Counted from the stretch's first letter, positions 8,999 to 19,136 are shown. The stretch: DNA of 64,000 bases from Gemmatimonadaceae bacterium (GCA_025358925.1 JANYHT010000036.1:21956-85955), one strand, 5' to 3'. The notes: generated by a model from the letters alone, not told the origin. Made by a program: numbers and translations.

Positions 8999-10312
8999 AT
9001 GCGTCGTTTCATTCCGTTTCTCGCGTTGTTTGCTGCGTTGCAACTCCCAGCACAAACCATCACGAGCGATCCGCGACTGAATGCGGAAATTGATCGACGC
9101 ACCGCCGCAATCGTCGACAAAGTAGTGGCATGGCGACACGACATTCACCAACACCCTGAACTCGGCTACCAAGAAAAACGGACCGCAGCGCTTGTTGCGG
9201 CGCATCTCAAATCGCTTGGGCTTGTCGTGCAGGAAAACGTTGGTGGCATTGGTGGAGTGGTGGGCATTCTAAAAGGTGGTAAAGCGGGGCCCACCGTGGC
9301 ATTGCGCGCGGATATGGATGCACTGCCAATCACGGAGCAGGTGGATTTACCGTTCAAGAGCACCGTACGTACCGTGTACAACGGGCAGGATGTCGGTGTG
9401 ATGCATGCGTGTGGTCACGATACGCATGTGGCGATGTTGATGGGCACGGCCGAAGTGCTTGCGGGCATGCGCGCCGAGCTGCCGGGCACTGTGAAATTTA
9501 TTTTTCAGCCAGCTGAAGAAGTGCCACCACGTGGTGGTGCCGCAGCACTTATCGATGCCGGTGTGTTGGAAGGCGTAGACGTGATTTTTGGATTGCATGT
9601 GGGTCCCGGCGAGCTTGGCTCTATTGGCTATCGTGCCGGACCAATACAGGCCAGTGCTGACAATTTTCGGATCGTTATTCACGGCCGTGGCGGGCACGGT
9701 GCGATACCGGCAAACACGATTGATCCGATTGTCGTTGGTGCACAGGTGGTTGGGGCATTGCAGACTATTGTGTCGCGACAAATCGACCTGACCGTCGCAC
9801 CAGCCGTTGTCACCGTGGGTGCGTTTCACGGTGGCGTGCGCGAAAATGTCATCGCCGACAGCGCTTTTATGATTGGTACGATTCGCACGTTCGATCCACG
9901 CATTCGCACCAGCATTCATTCGCGGATGAAACGCATTGCGGAAAGCATCGCGGAAGCCAGTGGTGCAACGGCGACGGTGACGATCGAGTTGGGTTATCCC
10001 GTCACCGCGAACGATCCGGCCATCGTCGCGCGCTTTATTCCGACGTTGAAACGCGTAGCGGGCGCGGCGGGTGCGAGTGAGCATGGCTTAACGATGCCAT
10101 CAGAAGATTTTTCACGATACGCAGAAAAAGTGCCTGGCTTCTTTTTCAATTTGGGTGTGACGCCTGCGGACCAAGATCCAAAGACGGCGCCAAGCAATCA
10201 CTCACCACTCTTTCAAGCCGACGACAAAGCGCTACCTGTCGGTGTGCGTGCCATGAGCAACGTCGCGCTCGACTATCTCCGCGGCGGTGTGCCGCAGAAG
10301 ATTGTCCCGTAA
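8999..10312 (+). CDS. Secreted M20-family amidohydrolase (hippuricase-like)
   Basis: 437 residues with a signal peptide ending near LQLPAQT (about residue 19). Metal-binding signatures of M20D aminoacylases are present: HACGHDTHVAM (about residue 132) and FQPAEEVPPRGG (about 165). A dimerisation domain with GRGGHGAIP lies between the two catalytic halves. Likely releases amino acids from N-acyl or aromatic conjugates such as hippurate, but the substrate is not determined. It begins 24 bases after paaD on the same strand; a link to aromatic catabolism is inference. Confidence 0.87.
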   Translation: MRRFIPFLALFAALQLPAQTITSDPRLNAEIDRRTAAIVDKVVAWRHDIHQHPELGYQEKRTAALVAAHLKSLGLVVQENVGGIGGVVGILKGGKAGPTVALRADMDALPITEQVDLPFKSTVRTVYNGQDVGVMHACGHDTHVAMLMGTAEVLAGMRAELPGTVKFIFQPAEEVPPRGGAAALIDAGVLEGVDVIFGLHVGPGELGSIGYRAGPIQASADNFRIVIHGRGGHGAIPANTIDPIVVGAQVVGALQTIVSRQIDLTVAPAVVTVGAFHGGVRENVIADSAFMIGTIRTFDPRIRTSIHSRMKRIAESIAEASGATATVTIELGYPVTANDPAIVARFIPTLKRVAGAAGASEHGLTMPSEDFSRYAEKVPGFFFNLGVTPADQDPKTAPSNHSPLFQADDKALPVGVRAMSNVALDYLRGGVPQKIVP

Positions 10313-10343
10313 ATCGAGCGCGACCGTTGTGTGATGCGTAATG

Positions 10344-11375
10344 CTAGTGCGTGATCACGAAGAACCACGTAGCGAGCAGTGGTCGTGATGGACCGCGGCC
10401 GCCGGCTGGCGTTGGCGCACCAGCAGGGGCAGTGCCGTATTCCAGTGCGACGACGTACGCGATGTGTTTGATGGGATCGACGGAAATGGTTTTTGCACCA
10501 GCCATCGTCTTCACCGTGGCAACAACGGTGTATTTGTCGGGCGCATCCTGATGCACCACCGTAATGTTGCCATCGCGGCCAGCGGGAATGTAAATGAGCT
10601 TCTGGCTTGCATCGTAACCCAATGCATCGACACCGTCGCCGTTCGTAATTTTCGCGACAACCTTACCTGTTGCGGCGTTGACTACGACGGACGTTTTTCC
10701 ACAACCAGAGAAGATGCGATTGGACGGCCGATCATACGCAATGCCCGTGGGTCCGTCGCAGCCTTCCAGTGGCCATGATGCGAGTACCTTCATCGATTTC
10801 GCGTCGAGCACCTGAATGGTATTCTTGCTTTCGTTGTTGACGAAGAGCTTTCCTTTGCCGTCGCTCGCGGCCCCTTCCGGCGCGTTGTCTTCCAGCTGCG
10901 CCGTGCCAACGATGTCACCGGTTTTCGGATCAATGGCAATCGCCGTGCCCGGCTTGCTGTGATTTGTGAGGATCATACGGTCTGAGAACTCGTCGTACAT
11001 GATGCCATCAAGACCGCCAACCTTCACCGGAATTTTCTTGATGAACGCGAGTGATTTCAGATCAAACATCGTCACCGAAGAGTCACCACCGTTCGTGGTG
11101 AATCCGTGATTTGCTTTTGGCGCGAGTCCAATACCATGGGTGCGCGGCGTGTCGGGAATGTCGCCAATGACTTTTCCGGTCGGTCCGTCAATCACCATGA
11201 CGTGCGTGCCGCGCGAGACGAAGACGCGTCCGGTGCCAGCTTCGGCGGTGGAGTAATCGTGACCGCCCTCGCCGCCGATGTTGAACTTCTCAACTTTAAA
11301 TGTCTGGCCCTGCGCGACACTCGCCGATGCCAGCGCAGCAGCAACGACAATTGCGAAACGATCTCGTGTGGTCAT
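10344..11375 (-). CDS. Secreted YncE-type beta-propeller protein
   Basis: 343 residues with a signal peptide (cleavage near VAQGQT, residue 24) and repeated blades of about 40 residues of the type V.DG.TGKV...I.DTPRTHGIGLAP. Proteins of this class form periplasmic seven-bladed propellers and often serve as binding or scaffold proteins. The C-terminus carries a Pro/Gly/Ala-rich linker and a hydrophobic end, LLATWFFVITH. It stands alone between the M20 gene and the haem-binding pair. Function unknown. Confidence 0.8.
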   Translation of the reverse strand: MTTRDRFAIVVAAALASASVAQGQTFKVEKFNIGGEGGHDYSTAEAGTGRVFVSRGTHVMVIDGPTGKVIGDIPDTPRTHGIGLAPKANHGFTTNGGDSSVTMFDLKSLAFIKKIPVKVGGLDGIMYDEFSDRMILTNHSKPGTAIAIDPKTGDIVGTAQLEDNAPEGAASDGKGKLFVNNESKNTIQVLDAKSMKVLASWPLEGCDGPTGIAYDRPSNRIFSGCGKTSVVVNAATGKVVAKITNGDGVDALGYDASQKLIYIPAGRDGNITVVHQDAPDKYTVVATVKTMAGAKTISVDPIKHIAYVVALEYGTAPAGAPTPAGGRGPSRPLLATWFFVITH

Positions 11376-11476
11376 GTGATTTCTCGATAGGGAACGAGCA
11401 AAACTTCGGCGCGCTACGCACCGATGAAGCCTAGCGCGCCCGACCTGTCAGTCGCATGACAAAAACGTTCTCAGTG

Positions 11477-11965
11477 TCAATGAGGGACGGAGGCGCTCCG
11501 TTGAGTCCACGCGCACAGAACGTTCGTTTCGGGCTCCGACAACCGGGCGCGCGGGTGCACCATTGTATAAATACGCGGAGGCATGATGTGCTTGCGCGCA
11601 TCTCGACACATCCACGCAAGTCGCTGCGCTGGAGTTGGCTCACGTATGGTATCTACGGACCAGCGCGAGAAATCGAGATTAGAACGGCCGTGTTGGACGT
11701 CATTCGTAAGCAGCCACGAAACAGGGGCAACGTGCGCGTACCAGGGCCAACGCGTTTCGTCGGAGTGGCAGTCGTAGCAAGAGCGTCGAAGCAGCGAATC
11801 GACGCTACTGGGAACAGCGACGAACTCGTTCATTTTTCCGTTACCGGGCAACTCGCCTTGCGGGCGCTCGGGACGAATAAACTGGATGCCGATCGTGATA
11901 ACGACAAACAGAGTCGCGGCACTTCGGGCCCGCCTTTTCCATACTGCGCGGCGGGATGCCAACAT
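11477..11965 (-). CDS. Membrane-anchored haem-binding domain protein
   Basis: 162 residues. A basic N-terminus and one membrane segment (about residues 15-32, SAATLFVVITIGIQF) place the rest in the periplasm. The domain holds one c-type haem motif, CYDCH, followed by the family's WPWYAHVAPVSWLL signature. Short proteins of this type are often encoded with periplasmic oxidases or peroxidases. The ATG overlaps the stop of the upstream dioxygenase-like gene (TGATG), so the two are translationally coupled. It may pass electrons for the dioxygenase-like partner; that is inference. Confidence 0.83.
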   Translation of the reverse strand: MLASRRAVWKRRARSAATLFVVITIGIQFIRPERPQGELPGNGKMNEFVAVPSSVDSLLRRSCYDCHSDETRWPWYAHVAPVSWLLTNDVQHGRSNLDFSRWSVDTIREPTPAQRLAWMCRDARKHIMPPRIYTMVHPRARLSEPETNVLCAWTQRSASVPH

Positions 11966-12663
11966 CACGGACGTCGCCGTTGTGCCGCGCTGTATCCGGG
12001 AACGCCCAAGCCAAGTTGAATATCCCGACGAACTCGCCACACGCCATCTGCACCGCGAATTGGGCTCGTGAGGCCGCTGCCACCGCGGCCGATTTCCGCC
12101 TCGCGACGTGCGGCGCTGGTCAGAAGCGGATCATCACGAAAGAGAATCGAGGCGATATAGTAGGTGCAACACCCCGGCTCGATGACATGCATGTGCACGT
12201 GCTGTGGAGAGTTACGCTCCGGATAATGACCAGGTCGAATGGTGTTAAATCGATATTGGCCGAGGGAATCGGTCATCGCCCAGCCGCGAAGCTGGCCGTG
12301 CCGACGCGCGGAGTTTCCAGGTGCGTTCTCGAACGGGCGATAGATGCCGGCGGCGTCCGTGTGATACGCGTACACGATAATTCCGGCGGCTGGTACGCCA
12401 CGCTGGTCACGCACGAATCCGTCGACAATCATTGGCTGTCCCGGTTCGTCGGGCCGCGCAATTCTGGTTGTCGAGGAGATCGTTGTCGGCAATCCTTCGA
12501 AGACACCTTCGCAACCTTCGCACGGTCCGCCGACAATTGGCTCGCGCACGCGCGCAACTGCACGATTCTGCGCCTGCGCCGAGATCGCAACGACCATGCA
12601 GATCACACTGGGAGCAACGTACCGCAACAGCGATGCGCGTGAGACGAATAGCTGTGTCTTCAT
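11965..12663 (-). CDS. Secreted intradiol ring-cleavage dioxygenase-like protein
   Basis: 232 residues with a signal peptide (MVVAISAQAQN, about residues 20-30). The core is the intradiol dioxygenase/transthyretin-like sandwich: VDGFVRDQRGVPAAG, AYHTDAAGIYRP, then RPGHYPERNSPQHVHMHV with the Tyr and two His that bind non-haem Fe(III) in protocatechuate dioxygenases. Secreted family members are less studied than the cytoplasmic ones. ATG 12663 follows an AGGAG site, which decides the start. Possible substrates are catechol-type aromatics; not shown by sequence. Confidence 0.82.
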   Translation of the reverse strand: MKTQLFVSRASLLRYVAPSVICMVVAISAQAQNRAVARVREPIVGGPCEGCEGVFEGLPTTISSTTRIARPDEPGQPMIVDGFVRDQRGVPAAGIIVYAYHTDAAGIYRPFENAPGNSARRHGQLRGWAMTDSLGQYRFNTIRPGHYPERNSPQHVHMHVIEPGCCTYYIASILFRDDPLLTSAARREAEIGRGGSGLTSPIRGADGVWRVRRDIQLGLGVPGYSAAQRRRP

Positions 12664-12697
12664 CTGGCTCCTGACGAATAGGAAACTCGCTGCGCGA

Positions 12698-14845
12698 TTA
12701 CATGCCGAGCAGCGATTCCAATCGCTCGGCAATCTGCTCGACGTCGGGTAAGACAGCGTCGAGCAGTACCTCGTGATACGGCATCGGAATATCCAACGGG
12801 GCCAGTCGTTGCACCGGCGCATCGAGATGCCAAAAAGCGTGCTGCGCGATTGTGCCGGCAATTTCAGCACCGAAACCCGCCGTCATATTGTCTTCGTGCA
12901 CAATGAGACAACGTCCGGTCGCGCGCACGGAGTTGAGCACACCGTCGCGATCCCATGGTGCGATGGTTCTCAAGTCGAGCAAATGCACGCGTCCGACAAA
13001 ATGCGCCGCCGCTTTTACGCAGCGATGCACCATTGCGCCCCACGTGACGAGCGTGACGTCGCCTCCTTCAACGACGGTGCGCGCTTGACCAAACGGTACG
13101 AGGTAATTGTCACCGGGGTAGCGCGCGCTGCCATCGCCCGTCATAAGCAACGAACGATGTTCGAAGAAGATGGTGGGATTTGCACCACGCATCGCGCTGC
13201 GCAACAGGCCAACGGCATCGGCGGCATTCGATGGCATCGCGACCTGCCATCCATACGCGTGCGCAAATCGTACCTCGTCGCTCAAGCTATGCCATGGATC
13301 GCCAACGTCTTTCCCAAATCCGCCAGGCATGCGCACCACAATTGGAGCAGCGAACCGATTCGCGGTGCGCCACCGCAACGTGCCGCAGTTATTCAATTGC
13401 TCAGTGGCGGGGTCGGCGTATTTCCGAAACTGAATTTCTGCGACCGGCATCAATCCGCCAATAGCCATGCCCACCGCGCGACCAATGATCCCTTCTTCTG
13501 ACAAACTCGTATCGAAGACGCGCTGCTCGCCAAACTGTTTTTGTAATCCTTCGGTGACGAGGTGCACGCCGCCTTTCCGGCCGACGTCTTCACCAAACAC
13601 CACCACTTTCTGATTGACTTGAAGTTCATGACGCAATGTGCGTCGTACTGCCTCGGCGAAGCGGAGCAAATCGCCATCGTCAGCGGCGATTGTCGTACCA
13701 CCTAATGCAGCACGTTCGCTGCTGGTGAGACCACCAAACGCTGCCGGGATGCTGCCGTCATTGCTCGCGTACACGTGATTGCCGATACCCAGCGCGTCGG
13801 GCATCGGTCGCGCACGTGCAGTCTCGAGCGCGGTGTGCACATCACGGTCAACTTCCGCTTCGAGCGCGGTCCAATCCGCATTCGACAAGAGTGCCGGCAC
13901 GAGATACTTACGCAGTCGCGGCAACGGATCACGCGCTGCATCGCGCTCAATGTCACTTGGCGACCGATACCCTTTCTGGTTGTCGGGACCAGAGTGACTT
14001 GAAAGGCGCGGCACGGTGAGTCGAACAAGTGCTGGACCACTACCTGCGCGCACATACGTCACGGCGTCTGCGAGCAGCCCTGACATTTCATGCGGATTTG
14101 TCCCATCGCCGCTCGTCACACGCAGGTTGGTGAACGCCGCGAGATTGGTCGCGATGTTTCCACCTGGAGTCTGCATGTCACCCTTTACTGAAATGCCGAG
14201 GTCGTTGTCTTCGATATAAAACAGGACGGGCAGTTTGAGCGTGGTGGCGATGGTGAGTGCCGACCAGAAACCGCTGGTGGCCACCGACGCATCGCCGCCG
14301 CATGCAACGGCGATGCTGCCCGCGTATGTGGTATCGCCCAGTGTGTCGTGATGATACCGAATCGACTGCGCCCATCCGACTGTCGGTGTGTATTGCGCGC
14401 CGACATCACCCGCCATTGGCAGAACGATCGGCCCGTGCGCATTCGGCAGATTGTAGACGACGCCGATGTCACGTCCATCGCTGAAGCCGCCTGCGCGTCC
14501 GAGCGGACTGCCGAAGGCATCGTCGAGTGGAACGCCGAGTGCGAGCAGGAGCGGTCGTGAGCGATAGTACGCGCCAGCTGCGTCATGTCGGTGCGCAATG
14601 AGCGAACCGAGGATGATTTGCGCAACGTCGTGACCGCGTGCTGAGAATTGATAGAGCACCACATGCTCTTTTGGCACCGATGCCCGATTGCGATTGGTTG
14701 CTTCTTCAATGTCGTCCAGTTGACGAGACACCAGCGCGCAATAGGCAATGCGTCGCCAATCGAACGCCGGGCGTGGGACAAGGACAAGTGACGACGCGCT
14801 GTTTTTTGCAGCACGTACGGATGTAGTGACCGGCTTGGTTGGCAT
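12698..14845 (-). CDS. Fused alpha-beta E1 component of a 2-oxoacid dehydrogenase
   Basis: 715 residues. The N-terminal half is the E1-alpha thiamine-diphosphate domain, with GGDASVATSGFWSAL and EDNDLGIS (about residues 160-200) as the cofactor motif. The C-terminal half (from about residue 385) is E1-beta, with VVFGEDVGRKGGV, AEIQFRKYADP and the transketolase C domain. Such fusions decarboxylate branched-chain 2-oxoacids and are common in Bacteroidota and Gemmatimonadota. E2 and E3 genes are not in the window. ATG 14845 is chosen over an upstream TTG (14866). Confidence 0.87.
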   Translation of the reverse strand: MPTKPVTTSVRAAKNSASSLVLVPRPAFDWRRIAYCALVSRQLDDIEEATNRNRASVPKEHVVLYQFSARGHDVAQIILGSLIAHRHDAAGAYYRSRPLLLALGVPLDDAFGSPLGRAGGFSDGRDIGVVYNLPNAHGPIVLPMAGDVGAQYTPTVGWAQSIRYHHDTLGDTTYAGSIAVACGGDASVATSGFWSALTIATTLKLPVLFYIEDNDLGISVKGDMQTPGGNIATNLAAFTNLRVTSGDGTNPHEMSGLLADAVTYVRAGSGPALVRLTVPRLSSHSGPDNQKGYRSPSDIERDAARDPLPRLRKYLVPALLSNADWTALEAEVDRDVHTALETARARPMPDALGIGNHVYASNDGSIPAAFGGLTSSERAALGGTTIAADDGDLLRFAEAVRRTLRHELQVNQKVVVFGEDVGRKGGVHLVTEGLQKQFGEQRVFDTSLSEEGIIGRAVGMAIGGLMPVAEIQFRKYADPATEQLNNCGTLRWRTANRFAAPIVVRMPGGFGKDVGDPWHSLSDEVRFAHAYGWQVAMPSNAADAVGLLRSAMRGANPTIFFEHRSLLMTGDGSARYPGDNYLVPFGQARTVVEGGDVTLVTWGAMVHRCVKAAAHFVGRVHLLDLRTIAPWDRDGVLNSVRATGRCLIVHEDNMTAGFGAEIAGTIAQHAFWHLDAPVQRLAPLDIPMPYHEVLLDAVLPDVEQIAERLESLLGM

Positions 14846-14945
14846 GATGGCCGAAATGTGGGCCAACGCTGCTTGGAATGGGAGAGCCCATGGGCCACTG
14901 TTCGGTGAATGCGTCTCAACGAACAGGGCACACGCGGAACGACGT

Positions 14946-15419
14946 TTAGTGCGCGGCGTCGCTCATTGCATTCTGTTGATCGCGCAGGTCGCGCACTTTG
15001 TCATGCGCTGCTGTGACGTCGCTGGCTTGACGTGCGACGATGGGACGAATATCTGCCGGCAGCGATTCGTTCAGCGCGTCGGCAAATGCTTTCTTGGCAT
15101 AGTCTTCGCCGCGCTCGCACTCGTAGAGAATGGCCTTATCGTCGTTACCCGAAACAGCCGCCTTGATATTCATCCAGCCGCGATGTGCTGCTGCCGCAAC
15201 ATGACCCATATCTGCCGGTTTTCCGCCGAGTCCGGTGACCTTGACTTCGAGCTCGTGTGCGAACGTTCCGCGCTGCGTCGCCATCGAAGAAAAAAGTTGC
15301 TTGAGATCAGCGCTATCGGCACCTTCTGCCGCAGTCGTAAAACCCTTTTCACCGTCGCGACAGGTCTCGATTAATCCATTGAGCACGGAAACGGTCTTGT
15401 CGTTGTTGTCGGTTGCCAT
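14946..15419 (-). CDS. DUF2383 (PA2169-type) four-helix-bundle protein
   Basis: 157 residues, soluble and helical. Pattern VSVLNGLIETCRDGEKGF followed by ECERGEDYAKKAFADAL matches the DUF2383/PA2169 ferritin-like family, which is stress-associated in other bacteria but of unknown biochemical role. ATG 15419 is preceded by GGAGAG at good spacing. It is divergent from paaG with 85 bases between the starts, so the shared intergenic region must hold promoters for both. Confidence 0.82.
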   Translation of the reverse strand: MATDNNDKTVSVLNGLIETCRDGEKGFTTAAEGADSADLKQLFSSMATQRGTFAHELEVKVTGLGGKPADMGHVAAAAHRGWMNIKAAVSGNDDKAILYECERGEDYAKKAFADALNESLPADIRPIVARQASDVTAAHDKVRDLRDQQNAMSDAAH

Positions 15420-15504
15420 CGAGGTTCTCTCCACTGGTAATGTTGATAGGAAGGGCGCTTCCAAAGTTCCGATACAAATGGTGCGCCGCGCGATATCCTT
15501 ATGC

Positions 15505-16296
15505 ATGCCTTATGCCTTCCTCTCCGTTGAGGTCGCTGATGGCGTGATGCTTATCACGCTCAATCGACCCGACGTGCTCAACAGTTTCACGCTTGCGATG
15601 GCGCACGAGCTTCAGCTCGCGCTTCGCACTGCGTCGGAAAGGGACAACGTGCGCGCGGTGCTGCTCACTGGCGCTGGGCGCGGATTTTGTGCGGGGCAAG
15701 ATCTCGCGGAGGCGTTGCCTGTTGGTGATGGGCCGATGCCTGATATCGGTGAGATTGTAAAAGCCAGTTACAACCCGATTATCCGTGCAATTCGAACACT
15801 GGAAAAACCGGTGATTTGCGCGGTGAATGGCGTGGCGGCGGGAGCAGGTGCGAATCTCGCGTTTGCGTGTGACATCACGATCGCTGCCGAAGAAGCTTCC
15901 TTTGTCGAAAGTTTTGCCAAGCTCGGATTGATTCCCGATACGAGCGGTACGTTTTTCGTGCCGCGTCTCGTTGGCCTACAACGCGCGACCGGCATGTTTT
16001 TTCTTGCAGAAAAGATTCCTGCCGCGAAAGCGAAAGCGTGGGGACTCATTTGGGACGTTGTGCCGCTCGCGATTTTGCATGAAACGGCACTGCAATTGGC
16101 GAAGTCACTGGCCACGCAAGCGACGCGAGGATTCGGTTTGACCAAGCGCGCGCTCAATGCATCGTTCGCCAATGGACTTGATGCGCAACTGGAGGTTGAA
16201 GCGCAGGCCATGCACGAAGCTGGAAAAACGGCCGACTATGAAGAAGGTGTTCGTGCGTTCCTCGAAAAACGCAAACCGGTGTATCGCGGGCTATGA
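15505..16296 (+). CDS. paaG: PaaG, ring-1,2-epoxyphenylacetyl-CoA isomerase
   Basis: 263 residues of the crotonase superfamily. It converts the epoxide made by PaaABC to the oxepin-CoA. Diagnostic segments are LTGAGRGFCAGQDLAE (about residues 54-69), KPVICAVNGVAAGAGANLA (about 96-114) and FAKLGLIPDTSGTFFVPR (about 131-148). Homology starts at ATG 15505, so the long open frame upstream is not coding. Its stop overlaps the paaH start (ATGA). First gene of the six-gene paaGHIJYZ operon. Confidence 0.95.
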   Translation: MPYAFLSVEVADGVMLITLNRPDVLNSFTLAMAHELQLALRTASERDNVRAVLLTGAGRGFCAGQDLAEALPVGDGPMPDIGEIVKASYNPIIRAIRTLEKPVICAVNGVAAGAGANLAFACDITIAAEEASFVESFAKLGLIPDTSGTFFVPRLVGLQRATGMFFLAEKIPAAKAKAWGLIWDVVPLAILHETALQLAKSLATQATRGFGLTKRALNASFANGLDAQLEVEAQAMHEAGKTADYEEGVRAFLEKRKPVYRGL

Positions 16297-17483
16297 TTGC
16301 GCTTGATGCAACGGCCGTCATAGGGGTTGTAGGTGCGGGTGCGATGGGCGCTGGCATCGCACAGGTCGCCGCGACGCATGGTCATCGTGTGGTGTTGGCC
16401 GATGCGATGACTGCGTCGCTGACACGCGCGCGCGACGGGCATTTGAAGGCGATGACGCGTGAGGTGGACAAGGGACGAATGACACGCGTCGATGCAGACG
16501 CGGTGTTGGCGCGCCTTACGTACGTCGAGGGCGCAAGCGTTGATCAATTGGCGGTGTTTGCTGAATGCAGCGTCATCATCGAAGCGATCATCGAACAGCT
16601 GTCGGCCAAACAGAGTCTATTCGCGGTGTTAGAATCGATCATTGCACCGGATGCAATTCTCGCCTCGAACACGTCGTCATTGTCGATTGCCGCGCTAGGT
16701 GGTGCATGCATGCACTCGTCGCGCGTGATTGGTGTGCATTTTTTTAATCCGGCGCCACTGATGGCATTGGTGGAGATCGTGCCGGCGATTACTACGTCAG
16801 CAGAGGTCACAGCACGTGTACGTGCGCTTATTGGTGGATGGGGGAAAACCACCGTGCTCGCGGCCGACACACCCGGCTTCATTGTCAATCGTATTGCGCG
16901 ACCGTTTTACGGGGAAGCGATGCGCATCATGGAAGAGGGGATCGCGGACTGTGCAACGATAGATTGGGCGATGCGTGAGTTGGGTGGATTTCGCATGGGT
17001 CCTTTTGAATTGACCGATTTTATTGGGCACGACGTCAATTTTGCGGTGACGCGGTCGGTTTTCGACGCCACATTTTTCGACGCGCGCTATCGCCCCTCCA
17101 TTGCGCAGCAACGACTGGTTGAAGCCGGCATGTTGGGGCGCAAAGCGAAGCGTGGTTTCTACGATTATCACGACGGTGCGGTTGCACCGGAGCCAACGCG
17201 CGACACGGTGCTGGGACAACAGATCGTTGATCGTATTCTTGTGATGTTGATCAACGAAGCGGTCGATGCTGTGCACGTACGCATTGCGTCTGCGGTGGAC
17301 ATTGAGCAATCGATGACAACCGGCGTGAACTATCCGCGTGGTTTGTTGGCATGGGGCGATTTGATAGGTCCACCCACGGTACTTACGCGACTTGACGCGC
17401 TGTATCACGAGTATGGCGATGATCGCTATCGGGCCAGCGTGCGGTTGCGTCGCGTCGTGCGTGACGGCGGGAGTCTATTGTGA
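16293..17483 (+). CDS. paaH: PaaH, 3-hydroxyadipyl-CoA dehydrogenase
   Basis: 396 residues. Rossmann motif GVVGAGAMGAGIAQVAA lies near residue 11, followed by ASNTSSLSIAAL and HFFNPAPLMALVEIV. Two C-terminal 3HCDH helical domains follow (FIVNRIARPFYGEAMRI and a second copy ending near MTTGVNYPRGLLAW). It oxidises 3-hydroxyadipyl-CoA to 3-oxoadipyl-CoA with NAD. Shorter than the ~475-residue E. coli enzyme, but both helical domains are present. ATGA and GTGA overlaps on either side. Confidence 0.93.
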   Translation: MIALDATAVIGVVGAGAMGAGIAQVAATHGHRVVLADAMTASLTRARDGHLKAMTREVDKGRMTRVDADAVLARLTYVEGASVDQLAVFAECSVIIEAIIEQLSAKQSLFAVLESIIAPDAILASNTSSLSIAALGGACMHSSRVIGVHFFNPAPLMALVEIVPAITTSAEVTARVRALIGGWGKTTVLAADTPGFIVNRIARPFYGEAMRIMEEGIADCATIDWAMRELGGFRMGPFELTDFIGHDVNFAVTRSVFDATFFDARYRPSIAQQRLVEAGMLGRKAKRGFYDYHDGAVAPEPTRDTVLGQQIVDRILVMLINEAVDAVHVRIASAVDIEQSMTTGVNYPRGLLAWGDLIGPPTVLTRLDALYHEYGDDRYRASVRLRRVVRDGGSLL

Positions 17484-17914
17484 CAACAGACGCCTTAGCG
17501 CGCGCCGTTGTCGAGAAACTCGTGCGACTGGATGCGTTCTCGCGTTGGTTAGGCGTGGAGGTGCTCGAGACCGCTATTGGACGTTCCGTCGCACGCATGA
17601 CGGTACGCGACGAGATGCTCAACGGCTTTGGCACGTCGCACGGGGGCATCGTGTTTTCGCTTGCTGACAGTGCGTTTGCATTTGCCACTAATGCACAGGG
17701 CTTTTTGAGTGTGGCCGTGGATTGCACTGTGAGTTATCCGGTTGCCGTGCGATCAGGGGACACGCTCACGGCAACCGCGATTGAAGAAAGCAGCAGCAAC
17801 AGGTTGGCGTTTTGCAGCGTCACCGTCCGCAATCAGCATGACGTTGTCGTCGGATATTTTCGCGGTACTGTCTATCGTACGCTCAAGCCGCACTTCCCGC
17901 CGGATACACCATGA
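17480..17914 (+). CDS. paaI: PaaI, hydroxyphenylacetyl-CoA thioesterase
   Basis: 144-residue hot-dog fold thioesterase. The family block [20 protein letters not shown], with the catalytic Asp and the HGG motif, is intact (about residues 45-64), followed by [18 protein letters not shown]. PaaI rescues CoA from dead-end aryl-CoA intermediates. GTG start in a GTGA overlap with paaH; its stop overlaps the ATG of paaJ. Confidence 0.93.
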   Translation: MTTDALARAVVEKLVRLDAFSRWLGVEVLETAIGRSVARMTVRDEMLNGFGTSHGGIVFSLADSAFAFATNAQGFLSVAVDCTVSYPVAVRSGDTLTATAIEESSSNRLAFCSVTVRNQHDVVVGYFRGTVYRTLKPHFPPDTP

Positions 17915-19134
17915 CCACCGCACAGATTGACGCGTTCATCATCGACGGCGTTCGCACGCCGATTGGTAACATTGGCGGCGCGCTGAGCGGCGTGCGGGCA
18001 GATGATCTGGGCGCGCACGTCATTGCCGAATTGCTGCGACGGAATGCGCAACTCGATCCCGCCCGCATTGCCGATGTGATTTTTGGGTGCGCGAATCAAG
18101 CCGGTGAAGACAACCGAAACGTGGCGCGCATGTCGTTGTTGCTCGCGGGCCTGCCGGTTACGGTGCCGGGCGAGACGGTGAATCGCTTGTGCGCATCGGG
18201 GCTGAGTGCCGTGGCCAATGCGGCGCGCGCAATTAAAGTTGGCGAAGGCGAGGTGTATGTGGCGGGCGGCGTCGAAAGTATGACGCGCGCGCCTTACGTC
18301 ATGTCAAAAGGGGCGAGCGCGTTCGCGCGTGATGCGCAACTCTTTGATTCCAGTCTTGGGTGGCGTTTCGTCAACCCGAAGATGAAAGCCATGCACGGCA
18401 CCGACTCGATGGGTGAAACGGCTGAGAATGTCGCGGCGCAGTATGGCGTGACGCGTCATGATCAAGATGCGTTTGCTGTACGTTCGCAACAGCGTGCGGC
18501 GGCGGCGCGTGCGGCGGGCGTATTCGCGGAAGAAATAGTGCCGGTCGAAATCGTGCAGAAGAAAGGTGCGGCGGTGGTGATGTCGAGTGATGAATTTCTG
18601 CGACCCGATACGAGTCTGGAAACGCTGGCGAAACTCAAACCGGCATTTCGTACGGATGGTCAGGGTTCGGTCACGGCGGGCAATGCGTCCGGACTGAATG
18701 ATGGCGCTGCGGCGCTGCTGATCATGTCGGCGCGTGCGGCCAGCGATGTGGGGCTGACGCCTATCGCGCACGTTGTGGCGAGCGCGGCAGCGGGTGTAGA
18801 ACCGCGTATCATGGGTATGGGGCCGGTACCGGCAACGCACCTTGTTTTGCAACGTGCGGGGCTCACGCTCGATCAAATCGATGTGATCGAATTGAACGAA
18901 GCGTTTGCGGCACAGTCGCTCGCGGTGTTGCGCGAGCTAGGGCTTGGCGATGACGATCCGCGCGTGAATCCCAATGGGGGAGCGATTGCTCTTGGGCATC
19001 CGCTTGGAATGAGCGGAGCGCGATTAGCCCTCACGGCCGCACGTGAATTACACCGTCGTCGCGCGCGCTATGCGTTGTGTACGATGTGCATTGGCGTCGG
19101 TATGGGTTATGCCGTGATTCTCGAACGCGCATAG
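17911..19134 (+). CDS. paaJ: PaaJ, 3-oxoadipyl-CoA / 3-oxo-5,6-dehydrosuberyl-CoA thiolase
   Basis: 407-residue degradative thiolase. The acyl-accepting cysteine is in [16 protein letters not shown] (about residue 93), the His in [16 protein letters not shown] (about 351) and the second Cys in [10 protein letters not shown] near the C-terminus. It carries out the last step, giving acetyl-CoA and succinyl-CoA. Overlaps paaI by ATGA and is followed two bases later by paaY. The C-terminal GMGYAV motif is complete. Confidence 0.95.
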   Translation: MTTAQIDAFIIDGVRTPIGNIGGALSGVRADDLGAHVIAELLRRNAQLDPARIADVIFGCANQAGEDNRNVARMSLLLAGLPVTVPGETVNRLCASGLSAVANAARAIKVGEGEVYVAGGVESMTRAPYVMSKGASAFARDAQLFDSSLGWRFVNPKMKAMHGTDSMGETAENVAAQYGVTRHDQDAFAVRSQQRAAAARAAGVFAEEIVPVEIVQKKGAAVVMSSDEFLRPDTSLETLAKLKPAFRTDGQGSVTAGNASGLNDGAAALLIMSARAASDVGLTPIAHVVASAAAGVEPRIMGMGPVPATHLVLQRAGLTLDQIDVIELNEAFAAQSLAVLRELGLGDDDPRVNPNGGAIALGHPLGMSGARLALTAARELHRRRARYALCTMCIGVGMGYAVILERA

Positions 19135-19136
19135 TC

